From Trichoderma breve (lineage: Eukaryota; Ascomycota; Sordariomycetes; Hypocreales; Hypocreaceae), in NCBI RefSeq assembly GCF_028502605.1, contig NC_079232.1:1674001-1738000 (forward strand): a stretch of DNA of 64,000 nt. The letters are read 5' to 3'. Positions 12,102 through 25,535 of the stretch are shown here, in pieces. Positions within the stretch are counted from its first letter, which is position 1. Each line of letters begins with the position of its first letter. The translations under genes were made by a program, and so were the position numbers. The notes under the pieces were generated by a model. That model ran no database searches and was not told where the DNA came from. It was given only the letters and a program-made list of their open reading frames with translations.

Positions 12102-14091
12102 ATGGCTACGGAGATTGAGCAGCCGCTGGCTTTGACGGCGGTCACACCAACTGCGCCCAGCCCAACTGGATCTGCCATTCACCACTCCGCGACAGGTTCC
12201 TCGGATGGCACTCCTGGATCTGCCTCCAGACCCCTTCCTTCCCCTACCAGCGCCAATGGCCAGGCCAATGCCTCCCGGCGCCCGCCGCGCAAAAGCACTC
12301 TTACGCAGCAGCAAAAGAACCAAAAGAGACAAAGGGCCACACAGGACCAATTGACGACTCTCGAAATGGAATTCAACAAAAACCCGACTCCTACGGCTAG
12401 TGTTCGTGACAGAATAGCCGAAGAGATTAACATGACGGAGCGCTCTGTTCAGATTTGGTTCCAGAACAGGTATTTATGACTACATGGCAATCGGAAGGGA
12501 TTCAGGGGCTGACATTGTCTATAGGCGAGCTAAGATCAAGATGCTGGCCAAGAAGAGCCTCGAAACCGGCGAAGACATTGATTCAATTCCCGAGTCGATG
12601 AGGCAATATCTCGCTATGCAGGCCATGGAATCCGGTAAAGGGTTTGCTGGCAGCTATATGGGTCGCACTGGCCTGCTTCCTTTTGGCGGCGGCAACATGC
12701 TCTTTGGTGGTGACCAGAGCGCGCAGGGCAAAGTTTGTACGTCTACCATGGAGTTTCCCTTCTCTCCCTTTGCTTTTGGCGCTCAACATACTGACTGGTT
12801 TCCAGTGATTCACCATCTCACTTGTCGCTCCCTGAGCATTGGCAAATGGACGCGAGTTGGACAAAACACTATGAACCTCATCATCTTCTACTCGCCGGAC
12901 AAGTGTACCATGACCTACTACATTAACAACGAGCAAGCTGGGTACAAGATCGAATACCCTTTCTCTCATATCAAGAACATTTGGCTGGAGAATGCAGACA
13001 ACGACATGAACAAACTGGCGGGCATCTTTATTGAGCTCAACCAGCCACCTTACTTCATGATGGATGCAACCTCGTCGACTACGGGCTTTGACTACGTTAG
13101 TGACTTCACCGAGGATCAACAGGCCTCTCAGTGCTTGCTCCATCATCTGGGTGGCAACCCCAAGGTGCTGGCCAACCAGCTGGCCAAGCTTGTTTCTTTG
13201 GAATCTTTCATGAACCGCCACAACCCCCACAGCATTCGACAGGTTCACGCATATGCAGACCCTCATGCAATCTCGGCCTCGGCCCCGGTATCTCCCACAG
13301 CTCGACCCTCATCGCAGCCCAGCTTTGGTGCACCACCGATGGCCATGGCTCAGCAACAATGGGGGATGGCCCAAATGCACTCTGCTGCTAATATGCGGCC
13401 TCAGGGCCACAAGCGACAGCGTAGTCGCTCTGTTCCTGGGCCAATTGATTTTGCCATGTTTCAGAATCAGCCTATGCCGTCCTTCTATATTCAACCTCCC
13501 GGTGATATGGCTGCTCAGCACAATCCAAACATTTATGCTCCAGTGCCACAGCAACCCAATGTGGCCCATAATTTGAGGATTGACACGCAAGCAGGCTTTG
13601 GTTTGGACATGCGACAATACCCAATGTCAGCCACGACTGCTTCGCCATCCGAGTTCCCACCGAGCCCTGGCTTTTTCCCTCCTGGACAAGAGAATGGCCC
13701 ATTGGCTCCGTCAAATTACAGCACCCCCTATGGTGCCGCTTTTTTGTCGCCCATGGTCACTGCTGAAGCCAACATGCCTACAGCCATCTCTCCCCTTCCC
13801 TTTAATGGTCCTACTGAGCCTTCAATTGTCGAGCAGTCCCCTCCCATGTCCATGATGGGCCGCCCAGGCTCCTCCGAAATGTACATGGGCCAGGATGGCT
13901 CATGCGCTGTTTCCGATGATGGCGTTAGCTTGAATGAGATGTATTCCAAACACTCCATTAATATGCCATTGCATGAGCACTCGCCCGGGAGCTATGTTCA
14001 GCACTCACAGGGAGATATCGACATGGACCAACTAGTTCACTTCGACGCGGTTGATCCAACTAGTCTATCACCCGAGACGATGCATCGGTAA
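12102..14091 (+). CDS. Homeobox transcription factor, Hoy1-type with PH-like domain
   Basis: Exons 12102-12469, 12525-12736 and 12806-14091 give 621 residues. Splicing at 12469/12525 completes the homeodomain, with recognition helix VQIWFQN joined to RRAKIKM (homeodomain about residues 75-134). The second intron is a GTACGT...CAG of 69 nt. After it comes a conserved block of about 150 residues beginning [17 protein letters not shown], which resembles the PH-like domain shared by Hoy1/Phx1-type fungal homeobox proteins. The C-terminal half is Gln/Pro/Met-rich and low-complexity, typical of an activation region, with a basic patch [12 protein letters not shown]. Such factors act in the nucleus and several control conidiation or hyphal growth in related fungi. 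The exact orthologue is not assigned. Confidence 0.9.
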
Positions 14092-16137
14092 CTGGAAGAG
14101 TGACTTGGTGACATTTCTAATCTAGCTGCGCTGCTTTTAGCCCTTCATTGCCCTTTGGTCTTGCTTGGAATCATCATTATTGCGGAAGGGCGTTATTCGG
14201 TAATCTATACCATGGGAAACTTCATGATATCTTTTCTGCAAGACATCTTGGAGCTCATCTCGCCACACAAATTCTGTTTGCCCATCTTTTTTTTTTGTTA
14301 GCTGCCACCAGCGGTATAATACGTTTGGCTTGACCTACCCACATGCCATCACACAATGCGGCCATGACGAATCTGCATGACGGTATCATTCTTTACATCG
14401 GTCATGCATGTCCGGTACAGCGATCGTACGAGTTATTCTGCGCGTGGTGACTTTGCTCAGCCATATTCTTTTTTTTATCTACCGCCCGCGCATTTATATC
14501 TTTGCTTGGTGACCTTAGTTGGTGGATGTATCTCATCCATCCACTCCATTATCTGCTTCTTTTTTCTTTTCTTCATTATTTACTGTCCTCCACTTCCTCT
14601 TTTGGCCACCCCGAAGCGTAATTGCTTGGGCGAATGCACAGCTTTCTCGCATCCTAAGGAGCTTAATTTTCTTTTGGCGCATATCATTAGTTAGGGGAGT
14701 TATCTTGCTTTTTGCGTTTTCATGCCTTCAATTGGTTTGCAGCCCAGGAGGCGGTGACCCAATCCATTTTTTTTTTGTTTTGTTTATCTTGGATTTTTTA
14801 ATGGAAAAGCCGAGAGGTCAAAGGGATATATGGTGTAAGAGGTGGGAGACTTGTTTAAAAGTACAGCGGTGCGTGGAGTGTGGAGTGTGTGGGAAGCGAG
14901 GAATTAAACAGTTCCTCAATGTGGATGGGGATGGCGATGGAGCAAGCATCGCACTTTCAACTATTGAGTAACTTGTAGAGTTACTAGGGATATGGCATCT
15001 CATGTCTGCCAACCGTGAGCCTTGCAATAGTACTTTTTGATGTTCAACCTTCCGTGCTGGCCTTTGTGTGTTTAGACCTTGAGTAGGTATATGCTATTGG
15101 TGAAGTTGCCAGTTTGATTTTGTCTAATAGATTGTAGAATAATGCGGGCTATACAGCCACTCACTGCCTCACCAGCTCCACGAAAATGCTATTATTATCT
15201 GTTGCAAGTGGCATGCAAATGTGCACAGCCTTGAATTCTTGTACCTCGTAATATCACTGAGTCTCGTACGTTACTCAAGTACCAAGCCTCGTACTCCCTC
15301 GCCATCGAGCGGAAATACTACCTGAGGGATGGCGTTGAGGATCAGTGGCTGAGGATCAATGCGCGTGCAGGATTGATAGGTAGTATCGGTGAACACTGCT
15401 TTCATCCTGTTCTACGGAGAAAACCTACACAAAGGTCAAATAGATGAGATGTAATTGAACAACTGCATCTCTAGCAATTGAAGCGGTTAATGTACCCGTC
15501 GACATTTGACTTGAGGTTAGCTAAACCAGAGCTATTTGCTGATATCCAATCGTTAAGAGGTGGCATCAAATATATCGATCAATTTATTAAAGTTTGATTA
15601 GCACAGGGCATCTGGTTTAACAGAACGAGATGGCGCAACGTCTAGTTACTCTCGGGCAGTTTTGCAGTGGGGCATTGAAGATGGGCAGATCAGGCTAAGG
15701 AAGAAGCTCAGAGGCTGTGTGTGAAGCAAAGCCTCGTTGGGCCTCGTAATCCTGGTGCGTCATATAAACCATGGCTCGTTTCAGAGGCCGAATCAGAGGG
15801 CAGGGGATACCTGCAGCTGGTTTGAAGCGCCGCTGTGCCATGCATGTCCCGGGCACCAAGGAATCAATGGATGGAGGACAAGCGTCTGGGCATCAAACGT
15901 GACGTCCTGCCAAGTTTGAGGTGTTCCATAGGTGGTGTGTGTGTGTGCCCATCTGCATCTGCATCTCCAATTTCAGCATCCTTCATCTATCGCGGTAGTT
16001 TTGTTACGACTGCATTCATAAATATAGTATTTTGATTTTTTGATATTTCTTTTGACATGACGCTCTCCCTATTTCCATCTTGAGGTTCTATTTCTGTATC
16101 AATGCTTTGACAGCCGTCAGCACTAGACGTCATCGCG
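14092..16137. other. Intergenic between homeobox and flippase genes
   Basis: About 2 kb with T-runs (for example at about 14288 and 14470) and, around 15940-15970, a GT dinucleotide run followed by CATCTG repeats. There is no coding-like frame. It probably holds a long 3' UTR of the homeobox gene and the promoter of the P4-ATPase gene. Confidence 0.45.
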
Positions 16138-19100
16138 ATGCCTCTTCCTCGGCACCAGCCGCTTCTGCCGGACGAGCCCAGCCACGCAGACGACGCCGAG
16201 CAAGAGGCTCTAGTTCAGGAGATAGTTCAAGATGCTACTGTCTCTGGTGATTTACTGACATCTGAGAGCAATGAGCCGAGAGTGGCTGGTCCCAGGCGCT
16301 CCCAAACAGACCCTATAGAACTAAGCATTCAGTCGCAGACGTCGAGGAGAGTATCAGCGGAGCCGACAACAAAACCACATTTCAGCGAGCATTTTCATTC
16401 CAGTCGCGGCCCATCTGAAGGGAAGATGGCTCATGAAACTTCCCCGAGAGATGGGCTTTTGTCTACCGAAGTGACGTCCATCAAACCATCCCCATCCAGT
16501 GGTATCAAGGAATTTGGGCGAAAGAAGGCCACCAAGGCGAAGCAAAGGCATTGGATGCTTAGCTCTGAATGGAAAGACCATGCCGCAGCTGGCATCCAAA
16601 AGTTTTTCTGGGAGACTATTCTTCGCCGCAAGCCGCTTTTACCCTCCAAAGATGGACGCCATATCCCCCTCAATCCTACGAGCGTTGATCCCGGCGGCCT
16701 GATTGACGAACGCAGCAATAAGCCCTATATAAGCAATTTCATTCGCTCCAGTCGCTACACAGTGTACGATTTTGTTCCGAAGCAGCTCGTTTTTCAGTTC
16801 AGTAAGCTCGGAAACTTCTATCTCCTCATCATGGGTATTCTTCAGGTGATACCTGGTCTCAGCACCGTTGGGAGATATACAACCATTGCTCCGCTCATTG
16901 GTTTCGTGGCATTTAGTATGGCCAAGGAAGGGTACGATGACTACAGGCGATACCAGCTCGATAAGTCGGAGAATCGAAGCATGACCTGGGTTTTGACGCA
17001 CGGCGTGAGGGAGGGGAGAGAGAGGCCAAGAATGTCGGGATGGCGAAATGCGATGAGGAGAAGACGGAGGGGGAATAAGAAAAGACTTGGGGCAGATGAT
17101 GAGGATGTCATTCTACAAGACATTGAAGAGGGAGCTCTCGCTAGGTTGGACGAGACAAACGACTGGATGAATATCCAATGGCAGCATGTCCAAGTTGGAG
17201 ATGTGGTGCGTCTCCGCCGCGACGAATCCGTGCCTGCAGATATAGTCATGCTTCACGCCACGGGACCAAATGGTGTTGCATATATCGAGACGATGGCACT
17301 AGACGGCGAAACCAACCTCAAAGCCAAGCAAGCTTGCCCTCTCCTTGCAGAGAGATGCGGCACAGTTGAAGGGCTTCGGTCGACTCAGGCAACCGTTGTA
17401 TCTGAGGATCCTAATCTCGACTTATACAACTTTGTGGGAAGAGTCACTGTTAATGGTGGTGAAACTGTACCTCTATCCATGAACAATGTCATCTACCGAG
17501 GATCAATATTACGAAACACTGCAATGGCAATTGGGCTTGTGGTCAATTCGGGTGAAGAATGCAAGATTCGGATGAACGCGAATAAGAATGTCCACGCCAA
17601 AAAGCCAGCCATGCAGTCGACAATTAACAAGATGGTCCTTTTCCAAATTACAATCGTTCTCTCCCTGGCAATTGGGTTTACCATCGGATATAACATATGG
17701 GAAAACGGAACGGAGGACAAGTCTTTCTATCTTGTCCAGAGTGGCGTCTATGATGCAAGCGTGCCATTTAAGCAGATCTTCTTCGGATTCCTCATCATGT
17801 TCAACACGTTGATTCCTCTGTCTCTGTATATCAGTTTGGAGATTGTCAAGATTGGACAACTCTTCTTGCTGCAGGACGTGGACATGTACGACCCAGTCAC
17901 GGACACTCCCATGGTGGCCAACACAACGACCATTTTGGAGAATCTTGGTCAGGTTAGCTACGTGTTTTCGGATAAAACGGGGACCTTGACGGAGAATCTG
18001 ATGCGTTTTCGAAAGTTGAGCGTTGCGGGCGTTGTGTGTCTTCATGACATGGATATCCAAGGGGAGAGTACCAGAGCAAAGGGAAAGCAACCCATGTCAG
18101 CCAATGCTCCTGTGGATATGAAAACCGAAGAACTACTTGATTATATTCGCCGTCGACCAAATACCCCCTTTTCTCAGAAGGCCAAACAGTTTTTGCTATG
18201 CATAGCCCTTTGTCACACCTGCTTGCCCGAAACCAACGAAAGCGGAGAGATCGAGTATCAGGCCGCATCTCCCGATGAGCTGGCCCTTGTTGAGGCGGCC
18301 AGGGATCTGGGCTATATTCTCATTGATCGACCGGCTCAGTCTATCAAACTGCAGATGCAAGGCGCAGATGGCGCACTGCAGACAGAAACTTACCAAGTAC
18401 TTGATGTGATCGAGTTTAGCAGCAAAAGGAAACGGATGTCTATCATCGTTAGAATGCCTGACAATCGGATCTGCGTCTTTTGTAAAGGCGCAGACAATGT
18501 CATCATGGCGCGTCTCAGGCTTAATCAAGTGGCTGCTCAGAAGGCCAAAGACGTCAATCGAAGAGCGAGCGTCCGAAAGACGTTCGAGCAGGATAAGGCA
18601 ATCAAACGTATGAGCAGTCAGATCAGCAGAAAGAACTCGACTCGCAATAGCTTTGGCGTGGCACGAAGCAAATCAACCGCTGGACTTGAAGGGTTGAGAA
18701 GCAATATCGCAAGGCGCTCCACAGACCTTAACCGGCTCTCACAAGCCGAAGAAATGGCTTCGTGGCTTCATAGGCGGAATACAGAGGAGATTGTGACTCC
18801 TCGGCCTTCGACTGACGTGCTGCGAAGTCCCAGGCAAAGTTTGGGTCGTATGCCATCGTGGGACTACAGAGACTATGCGGGCGATGACGACGAGAGAATA
18901 GACGAATTGGTGGCTGCGGATGAGGCGACGATTTTCGAAAAGTGCTTCCAGCATGTGGATGATTTTGCTGTCGAGGGACTGCGGACGCTGTTGTACGCAT
19001 ATCGACATATCGACGAGGATACCTATGCGCAGTGGAAAGCTTCATACAGGGAAGCGGAAACGAGCCTGGTGGACCGTCAGGAGCGCATCGAAATAGCTGG

Positions 19101-20836
19101 AGAGAAAATCGAAGAAGGATTCGAGCTTGCTGGCGCCACAGCCATAGAAGACAAGCTCCAAGAGGGAGTCCCGGAAACAATTGATAAGCTGAGGCGTGCA
19201 AACATCAAAGTGTGGATGCTCACAGGCGACAAGAGAGAAACTGCCATTAATATCGGGCATTCGGCGCGAGTCTGCAAGCCGTTTTCGGAGATTTACATCT
19301 TGGATTCATCCAAGGGCAAATTACAAGAAGCCTTGATGACAACGCTCACTGAGGTTGCGCGAGGGATGGTGCCTCACTCGGTCGTGGTTGTGGATGGACA
19401 GACCTTGGCCGTGATTGATGCCGACGACGAGCTTGCCGCCTTGTTTTACGACCTAGTTGTACGAATCGACTCGGTCATCTGCTGTAGAGCATCTCCCTCG
19501 CAGAAAGCTAACCTGGTCAAATCCATAAGGAAGTTTGTCCCCAAGAGCATGACTCTGGCCATTGGTGACGGCGCCAACGACATTGGCATGATTCAAGCCT
19601 CGCACGTGGGCATTGGCATATCTGGCCGTGAAGGCCTGCAAGCAGCGAGGATAGCAGATTATTCGATTGCCCAGTTTCGATTCCTTCAGAAGTTGCTGTT
19701 TGTACACGGGCGATGGAACTACATCCGGACGGGCAAGTACGTCTTGGCTACGTTTTGGAAGGAGACTTTCTTTTTCCTTATACAGGCGCAATTTCAACGT
19801 TTCAACGGCTATACGGGCACTTCTCTCTACGAGTCGTGGAGTCTCACGCTATTCAACGGCGCGTTTACTTCATTACCGGTGATTCTGTTGGGGATCTTTG
19901 ATAGGGACTTGCAGCCGGCGACGCTGCTGTCAGTGCCGGAGCTGTATACCTTTGGTCAGCAGAGGAAAGGATTCAACGTGCTGCAGTATCTGGGCTGGAT
20001 GGTCATGGCTGTTGCTGACAGCGTCGTTACGTTCTACTTTATGCTGGAGGCGTTTCAAAGCATTTTGTTTACGGAAGATAACGGGCTCTATGCGATGGGG
20101 ACGATATGTTTCAGCGTTGGCGTTATCTTCATCAACACAAAGCTGCTGTAAGTAGTATACGCCCCTCTCACCCTTGACATGTGAATATTTTAAGGAGTTT
20201 GATACTAATTTGCGTATTTCATATAGGCTTTTGGAGTTTCACAGCAAGACTCTGATCCCGCTGATTGGCCTCGCCATAGAAATCACAGGATGGTTCTTAT
20301 GGAACCTGATTCTATCCGCCATATACCAAAGAACCGTCGGTCCAATAATAGTGAGAGACGAGTTCATACATAACTTCGGGCCTCGCCTATCCTGGTGGAC
20401 GTCACTCGTCCTTGGATTAGTCACCCCTATCATCATGGAGTTGGCCGTGCAAGCAGTCCGTCGCGTATACTTCCCAACAGACCAAGATTTGATGCAACGC
20501 ATAGAAAAGGACGCCAACTCGAAAGAAATCCTGAAGAAATACGCCATGGATGGAGGTGCTGACGTAGAAGCTGGAAACACGCAAGGCATTGAGCTGGAAG
20601 AGATGAGGCTGCCAAGTGACCAGAGGGAAGAAGGCGTCACACTGCTGGCGGATCACGATAGAAGCCAGAGTCCACAGCCGGTGAGCGCGGTTTCGAGGAG
20701 GAGCTTTCACGAACTGGGGCAGAGGAGGTCACTTAGGGTGAGCCATGACGACTATCGGCCGCCGGGATTTACGCCGTTGGTGGAAGAGGGGGAGAATGCG
20801 CTTGAAGAGGTTGATACGAGGAGAGAGAGGGGATGA
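16138..20836 (+). CDS. DNF3: P4-type phospholipid flippase, Dnf3-like
   Basis: Exons 16138-20147 and 20227-20836 (donor GTAAGT, acceptor ATATAG) give 1539 residues. P4-ATPases move phospholipids from the outer to the cytosolic leaflet at Golgi, endosome or plasma membrane. Motifs are all intact: DGETNLK near residue 389, the phosphorylation loop DKTGTLTEN from residue 612, KGAD in the nucleotide-binding domain, TGDKRETAINIGHS near 1029 and GDGANDIGMIQ near 1143. The N-terminal block YTVYDFVPKQLVFQFSKLGN and the stretch MAKEGYDDYRRYQLDK match the Dnf3 branch better than Dnf1/2 or Drs2. A long Ser/Arg-rich insertion (about residues 800-930) sits in the nucleotide-binding domain. The short second exon carries the last membrane helices and a polar cytosolic tail. 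No frameshift or lost catalytic residue is seen. Confidence 0.93.
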
Positions 20837-21209
20837 TAACCCCTCCTAGGAGAATGAAAGAAAGAAGAGGACAGATTTCTTTCTTTTGCCATTAAATGAC
20901 GTTGGTATAGAGAGGATATTTGGTACTTTTGGCATAGCGGTTTCAGGTTTCCACTTGTGAGGGTGGTTGATACGACAGAGACATGACAATATGATTAAAT
21001 TGGTAGCTAGCTCTGGTAGAATAGTGATGTACGTTTATGATTACGATGAGAATTCAATATCAGATTCCAAATTTAGCGACAGGAGCGGTGAAGAGTCTTT
21101 GCGAGCCTGCAAGATCTAGAATCCTCCCTCGCATTGGAGTGAAGCCCCCAAAAACCTATCAAACTCACACACGAACACGAACACGAAGCACACAAGACAA
21201 TGTCTTAGA
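20837..21209. other. Convergent intergenic spacer
   Basis: About 370 bases between the convergent flippase and oxidoreductase genes, so both 3' UTRs must lie here. Nothing else is seen. Confidence 0.5.
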
Positions 21210-22397
21210 TTAGCACTCATTGTCTCCCACCGTCTCATCCACTCGCACCAAAACCTTACCGCTCGCATGCAGGCCTCCTAGCTTAGCGTATGCCTCCTTG
21301 ACATGCTCGAAGCTCCAGACGCTGTCTCTGACGACGCGGATCTGGCCCCCGCCCAGCATGTCGGCGATGCGCTGGCGGCCCTCAAGCGTAGGCTCCATCA
21401 TCGAGACGCCCCGCCAGAGACGGCCTATGCCGCCGAGCCAGCGGCTGACGGGCCACCATTCGTTGAGCTTCATCTGCACGACAGCGCGCAGGAAGTTTGG
21501 GACGGAGAAGTCTGGGGGTTTGATCCCGACGGAGGAGTACGTGCCCGTGGGGACGAGATAGGCAGGGGAGTGCAGGTAGAGAGATTGGTGGCCCAGCGTG
21601 TCAATGACTGCGTTGAAGGGATTGGGGCGGAAGCGAGATGCGAGGTAAGCCGGGAGGTCGTTGTACTGGGTGTAGTCGATGGTCTCGTCGGCCCCGAGGC
21701 TTTCGACTAGCCGAGTATTTCGGCCACTGCAGATGCCGACGATGAAGCCCTCGGAACCGACGACCTGGCGAGCCATCTGGATGACCAGAGTGCCGATGCC
21801 ACCGCTGGCAGCGTTAACAAGGACACGGTCACCGAGCTTGATGCCGGACTCGACAATCTGCTGGTGAGCCGTCATGCCGGTGAGGAGGCAGCCGGCCGCG
21901 TCCGCGAAGGGGGCCGAGGTCGGCTTGTGGACGGCAAAGCGGGCCGGGATGGCGACATATTCGGCCAGGGCACCGGTGCCCGTTGGGAGGGCGTGGCTGG
22001 CCGGTAGCATGGCCATAACTTTGTCACCTTTGCGGAAGCGAGTCTGAGTGTTGCTCTCAGCGCCATCAGGACTTACAGGGCTAGCACCTTGAGTAGCATT
22101 ATTGGGCTCATCGCCATCGTTTACCTTGGCGTGAGGATGCCAGACGTCCTGGACGACTCCAGATAGATCCATTTCTGGGATACATGTCTCGTTGCGCAGA
22201 AAAGCAGGGATAAGAGTCATTTGGAAGATGGCACCGACGTTAAGACCTGCAAATGCCACCTTGACAAGAATCCATTCCTCGGGGAGAGCAGATTCGGGGG
22301 GAAAAGCTGGTATGGGTCGGGATTCCGTGAGAGAAAGCACATCTGAAGGGGAGCCACGCCGGGCGAATGTCCAGGCTCGCGATGTTGTGGTCGCCAT
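21210..22397 (-). CDS. Medium-chain (MDR) NADPH-dependent quinone oxidoreductase-like protein
   Basis: Single-exon 395-residue frame. The N-terminal half has the GroES-like fold of the zinc-less MDR family (VKVAFAGLNVGAIFQM, then PEMDLSGVVQDV). The Rossmann signature AASGGIGTLVIQMAR follows, with the typical LGADETIDYTQ strand-turn after it. Members of this group use NADPH to reduce quinones, enones or alkenals; the substrate cannot be read from sequence. Between the two halves is an unusual polar insertion (about residues 95-120, with ASPVSPDGAESNTQ) that looks disordered. No cysteine cluster for structural zinc is visible, which agrees with the quinone-oxidoreductase rather than the alcohol-dehydrogenase branch. 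Confidence 0.88.
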   Translation of the reverse strand: MATTTSRAWTFARRGSPSDVLSLTESRPIPAFPPESALPEEWILVKVAFAGLNVGAIFQMTLIPAFLRNETCIPEMDLSGVVQDVWHPHAKVNDGDEPNNATQGASPVSPDGAESNTQTRFRKGDKVMAMLPASHALPTGTGALAEYVAIPARFAVHKPTSAPFADAAGCLLTGMTAHQQIVESGIKLGDRVLVNAASGGIGTLVIQMARQVVGSEGFIVGICSGRNTRLVESLGADETIDYTQYNDLPAYLASRFRPNPFNAVIDTLGHQSLYLHSPAYLVPTGTYSSVGIKPPDFSVPNFLRAVVQMKLNEWWPVSRWLGGIGRLWRGVSMMEPTLEGRQRIADMLGGGQIRVVRDSVWSFEHVKEAYAKLGGLHASGKVLVRVDETVGDNEC

Positions 22398-25300
22398 GGG
22401 CTATGGCAGATATGCTCGATATACGGGCTCGAGGAGGTATATAGAAGTCACTAGGAGTTCACTTTAAATTCTTCGCCTCTGGTCAAGTCAATCATAATTG
22501 TAGCGGAGAGATGCAGAGAGAGCGAGAAATAAAGAGCGAGCGAGCTGTCTGGTTCACATTGTGTTGTTAGCTTGGTTTTGGCTACGGCTGAGGCTGAGGC
22601 TGAATGAAGCTTATTTGTGAGGATGCAACGACTGGTTCACTGGGAGCGGGGTTTCACAGAAGAGACGAGCTTCCGAAATGCCACCTGTTCTTCTTCTTCT
22701 TCCTTCTCCATCCTTTTCAGCTTCAGCTACAGCCAAAAGGGCTGGGACCAGAAAGGCACGAGGTGGCTTTGGAAGTCTTGGATTAGGCTTGGCGGGTTGG
22801 TGCAAAGGGGCGGTACAAGCCACCCGTATGCAGCGGTTAGTCAAACCAACGTTGGTTGTCAAGCGCATGTAAGTAGCATGTAGCTAAGTTATTACTTGCC
22901 ACTGAAGCCACTGGAGGCTTGGACACAGTAATAGGGGATGAACCGCAATGGCTTGTTAAGCTTAAACTGAGGACATCGAGGCCTTGTAAGAGTAGAAGTT
23001 GCCTGGTATGGTTTTCTAGATCCTGGTTAAGATCCTTGTACATGCACTCACTGTGACAAGAGATTGATTTTCTGTGGGTCATCTGCTCGATCTTCAGGGT
23101 GCCTAGGAAACGGATAGGCTACAGAATTAAAGCCTGATATTCGGAGTACCGTTCATCAATTTTCGAGAGGAGATTCGAAGCGGAATCTGAAACTTCACTA
23201 GGCGTAATGAATAGTGTTGCCTGTCAGGTATCCAAAACTACCGTAATGGATTTGGTTGTGCCTAACAGGCACCAAGATTGCATCGTAAGTCCAGATTCAA
23301 TATACGCATCGCGTAAGTGATTGAAGTGCGCTTGCGTTTAAGTGTAGACGCGCATTTCGAAACTCCGCCGCGATGCCCAAGAAGGGAAAAATAGGTAAGC
23401 GATGGAGTTGAATCAAAATCGAGATTCCGAAACGGATCAGAGTGCCGTCTGAATGTTCCAGAAGACTCGAGCCGGATTGTTTGCATCACTCCTGGCACTT
23501 GCAGAACTAAAAAAAGGGCCATCTAATTTCGGCTGTAGTGTTCCTATCGGGGCCGCAGCCGTTAATCTCTCTCGAGCTGTCACAGACGTCATCGAGGTAC
23601 TCGTATTGCTGTCAGATATATTCAGCCAAGCCTGTAATACTGCCAGTAATATTGGCATGTGCTCGGCCACCATTCTAGCCTGTGATACGGCAGCTTTTGG
23701 TTCCGGGCGTTTGTGCGCCGACAGAAGTCCAAATGGAGCAACTCATCGCGGCATATATAGGGCTGCACATGATGTATTAGTGGTGCCAGAGGTGCTTGTA
23801 GTAGCAGCACCAGGTCGAACGGACGCCAACTCCGTGCGCCATGTCTGGTTCGGATGAGCTGGAGGTTGTGCAAAAACTAACGCATTAGCCAAGTCTGGTG
23901 ATTGTTCCAGCCCTCCGCAGGCCTTGGGAGCCGGGGTGCGGACTTGCGAAGCGGATTCGTGTGGGTTTATCCGACCTTTCGGACGACGGCAAGGACCCGA
24001 ACCCCGGGACGAGACGATGCAGGACAAGCAGCCGCGCGCCCACAAGCAGCTCTAACCTTATGGGTCTGTGAATTGGTACTGTACAGTATCGTGGGCGTGG
24101 TCATTGGCGTGGCTTCCTGGAGGAGCGCCGGCGCGACGCCTTTTTCTGAGAGGCGTCCATGGAGGCCACGGAGGAGGGGGGTCGCAGAAGAGGGCTCGGC
24201 CGATTAGCTGCCAATGCGAAATCAAGCCGAGCAAAACGAAGAGAGGAGGACTAAAGAGGCCAATCGGAATCGCCTCCATCCGTCGACTGGCGCCAAAGCA
24301 TCACAGAGTCATCCCGTGCTGATCTCGGACCATGTTCCCCAATTGCGCAAATTCTGCAAATTCTGTAAACGGAGAAAACGAACAAAGAGTCACCTACTTG
24401 GTCACACGCCCGACCCACGATGCCGGAGGGCGAGGCTGCGACCTTGCACCGGGCTTAATCGCAGTCTTTTGGGGGGATTCGGATCCGATCCGGCTCCTGA
24501 AGATTCCGACGATGGATTTTGCAATCATCATGCCCGTAAACGAAATGAGCACAGGCACAAACAAGGACGGCGGCCAAGCATTCCTCAATAGGACATTGGA
24601 GGCCTTGTTGGAAATGAAAGCCTTCCCCTTTGGCGGCCATCATCCTCTGCAATTGGAAATAAGCCACGTATTCCGCGTAATGCCGTCGAATCGTGGCGCC
24701 CAAGACACAAGACACAGAGCTCCATCCATACGCGGCCTTGGCCAATATCAAACGTCGTTGCCCGTCTAACACTAGCACGGCCGCATCAACTGTGCTGTAA
24801 ACCGTATGGCTCCTGAAAATGGATGCCGTTTAAATCACGCCTGAGTCATCAGTGTTGTAGCCTAGCCTTCAGCCGCTGCGCACTGCCACGTCTTGGGTTT
24901 CGCCAATCCTGTGTCCCCCTGCCTGGCTTCGGGACTTTTCGAAGCTCGCTGATAATTTCTCGGGTCAAGTGAGGGCGATACGTCAGAAAGCGCCGCCAGG
25001 AGAAATGAGCATGACGAAGACAGGATTTAGACTTTGTTGCTGACTCTTTGCCGCCGTTGGAGTTCAATGTTGTGCTTTGCCAGGAGAAGAAAGACCTGGA
25101 AGAAGTTTGGTCGAGTCACCCTTGCACCACAAAAAATAGCTCCACCGGAGTTGCTAAGGTACTGAAAATTAGACGAGTGGTCGTACGGAGTAGCGACCAA
25201 AGGTACGCGATCAGGAGGTACTGGGTACCTGGCGTAGAGCGTAGTAGGGCGTATTAGGAGCCAATTCGTCTCTGGAAGCTTCAAGTACAAGCGAGTATAT

Positions 25301-25432
25301 GTATATAGCAGCCTCGTACCTGCTGTCCAGCGGAACGAAAGCGAGCAAAGGCGCTGAGAAGGAAGGAGGAAGAAACAAGAAACTCAATCCCGCTTCCTTC
25401 CCTAGGTACTAAATCATACATAGTACTTCACT

Positions 25433-25535
25433 GTGTTTGATATTTTCGTTTCGTTTTCATTTTCTTTCTTATCTCAACTTTCATCTCTCTGCTTCTCACT
25501 TATTTTTTCTTCTTCTTCTATTCTTTTTGCCCTGG
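25433..25535 (+). promoter_or_regulatory. T/C-rich core promoter candidate for Zn2Cys6 gene
   Basis: Dense pyrimidine tract on the coding strand with TTTCTTCTTCTTC-like runs, about 1.4 kb ahead of the start at 26935. Its role as transcription-start region is inferred from composition only. Confidence 0.3.

Noticed and set aside
11773..12135. Upstream frame overlapping the homeobox start
   Set aside because: It opens with TTG, not ATG, so it is not a credible upstream ORF.
23437..23857. Overlapping open frames on both strands (78 to 134 residues)
   Set aside because: No recognisable domain and no splice partners; an Ala-rich shadow frame is the simpler reading.
24332..24769. Plus-strand 145-residue frame
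   Set aside because: Low coherence and no family resemblance; adjacent frames are just as long.
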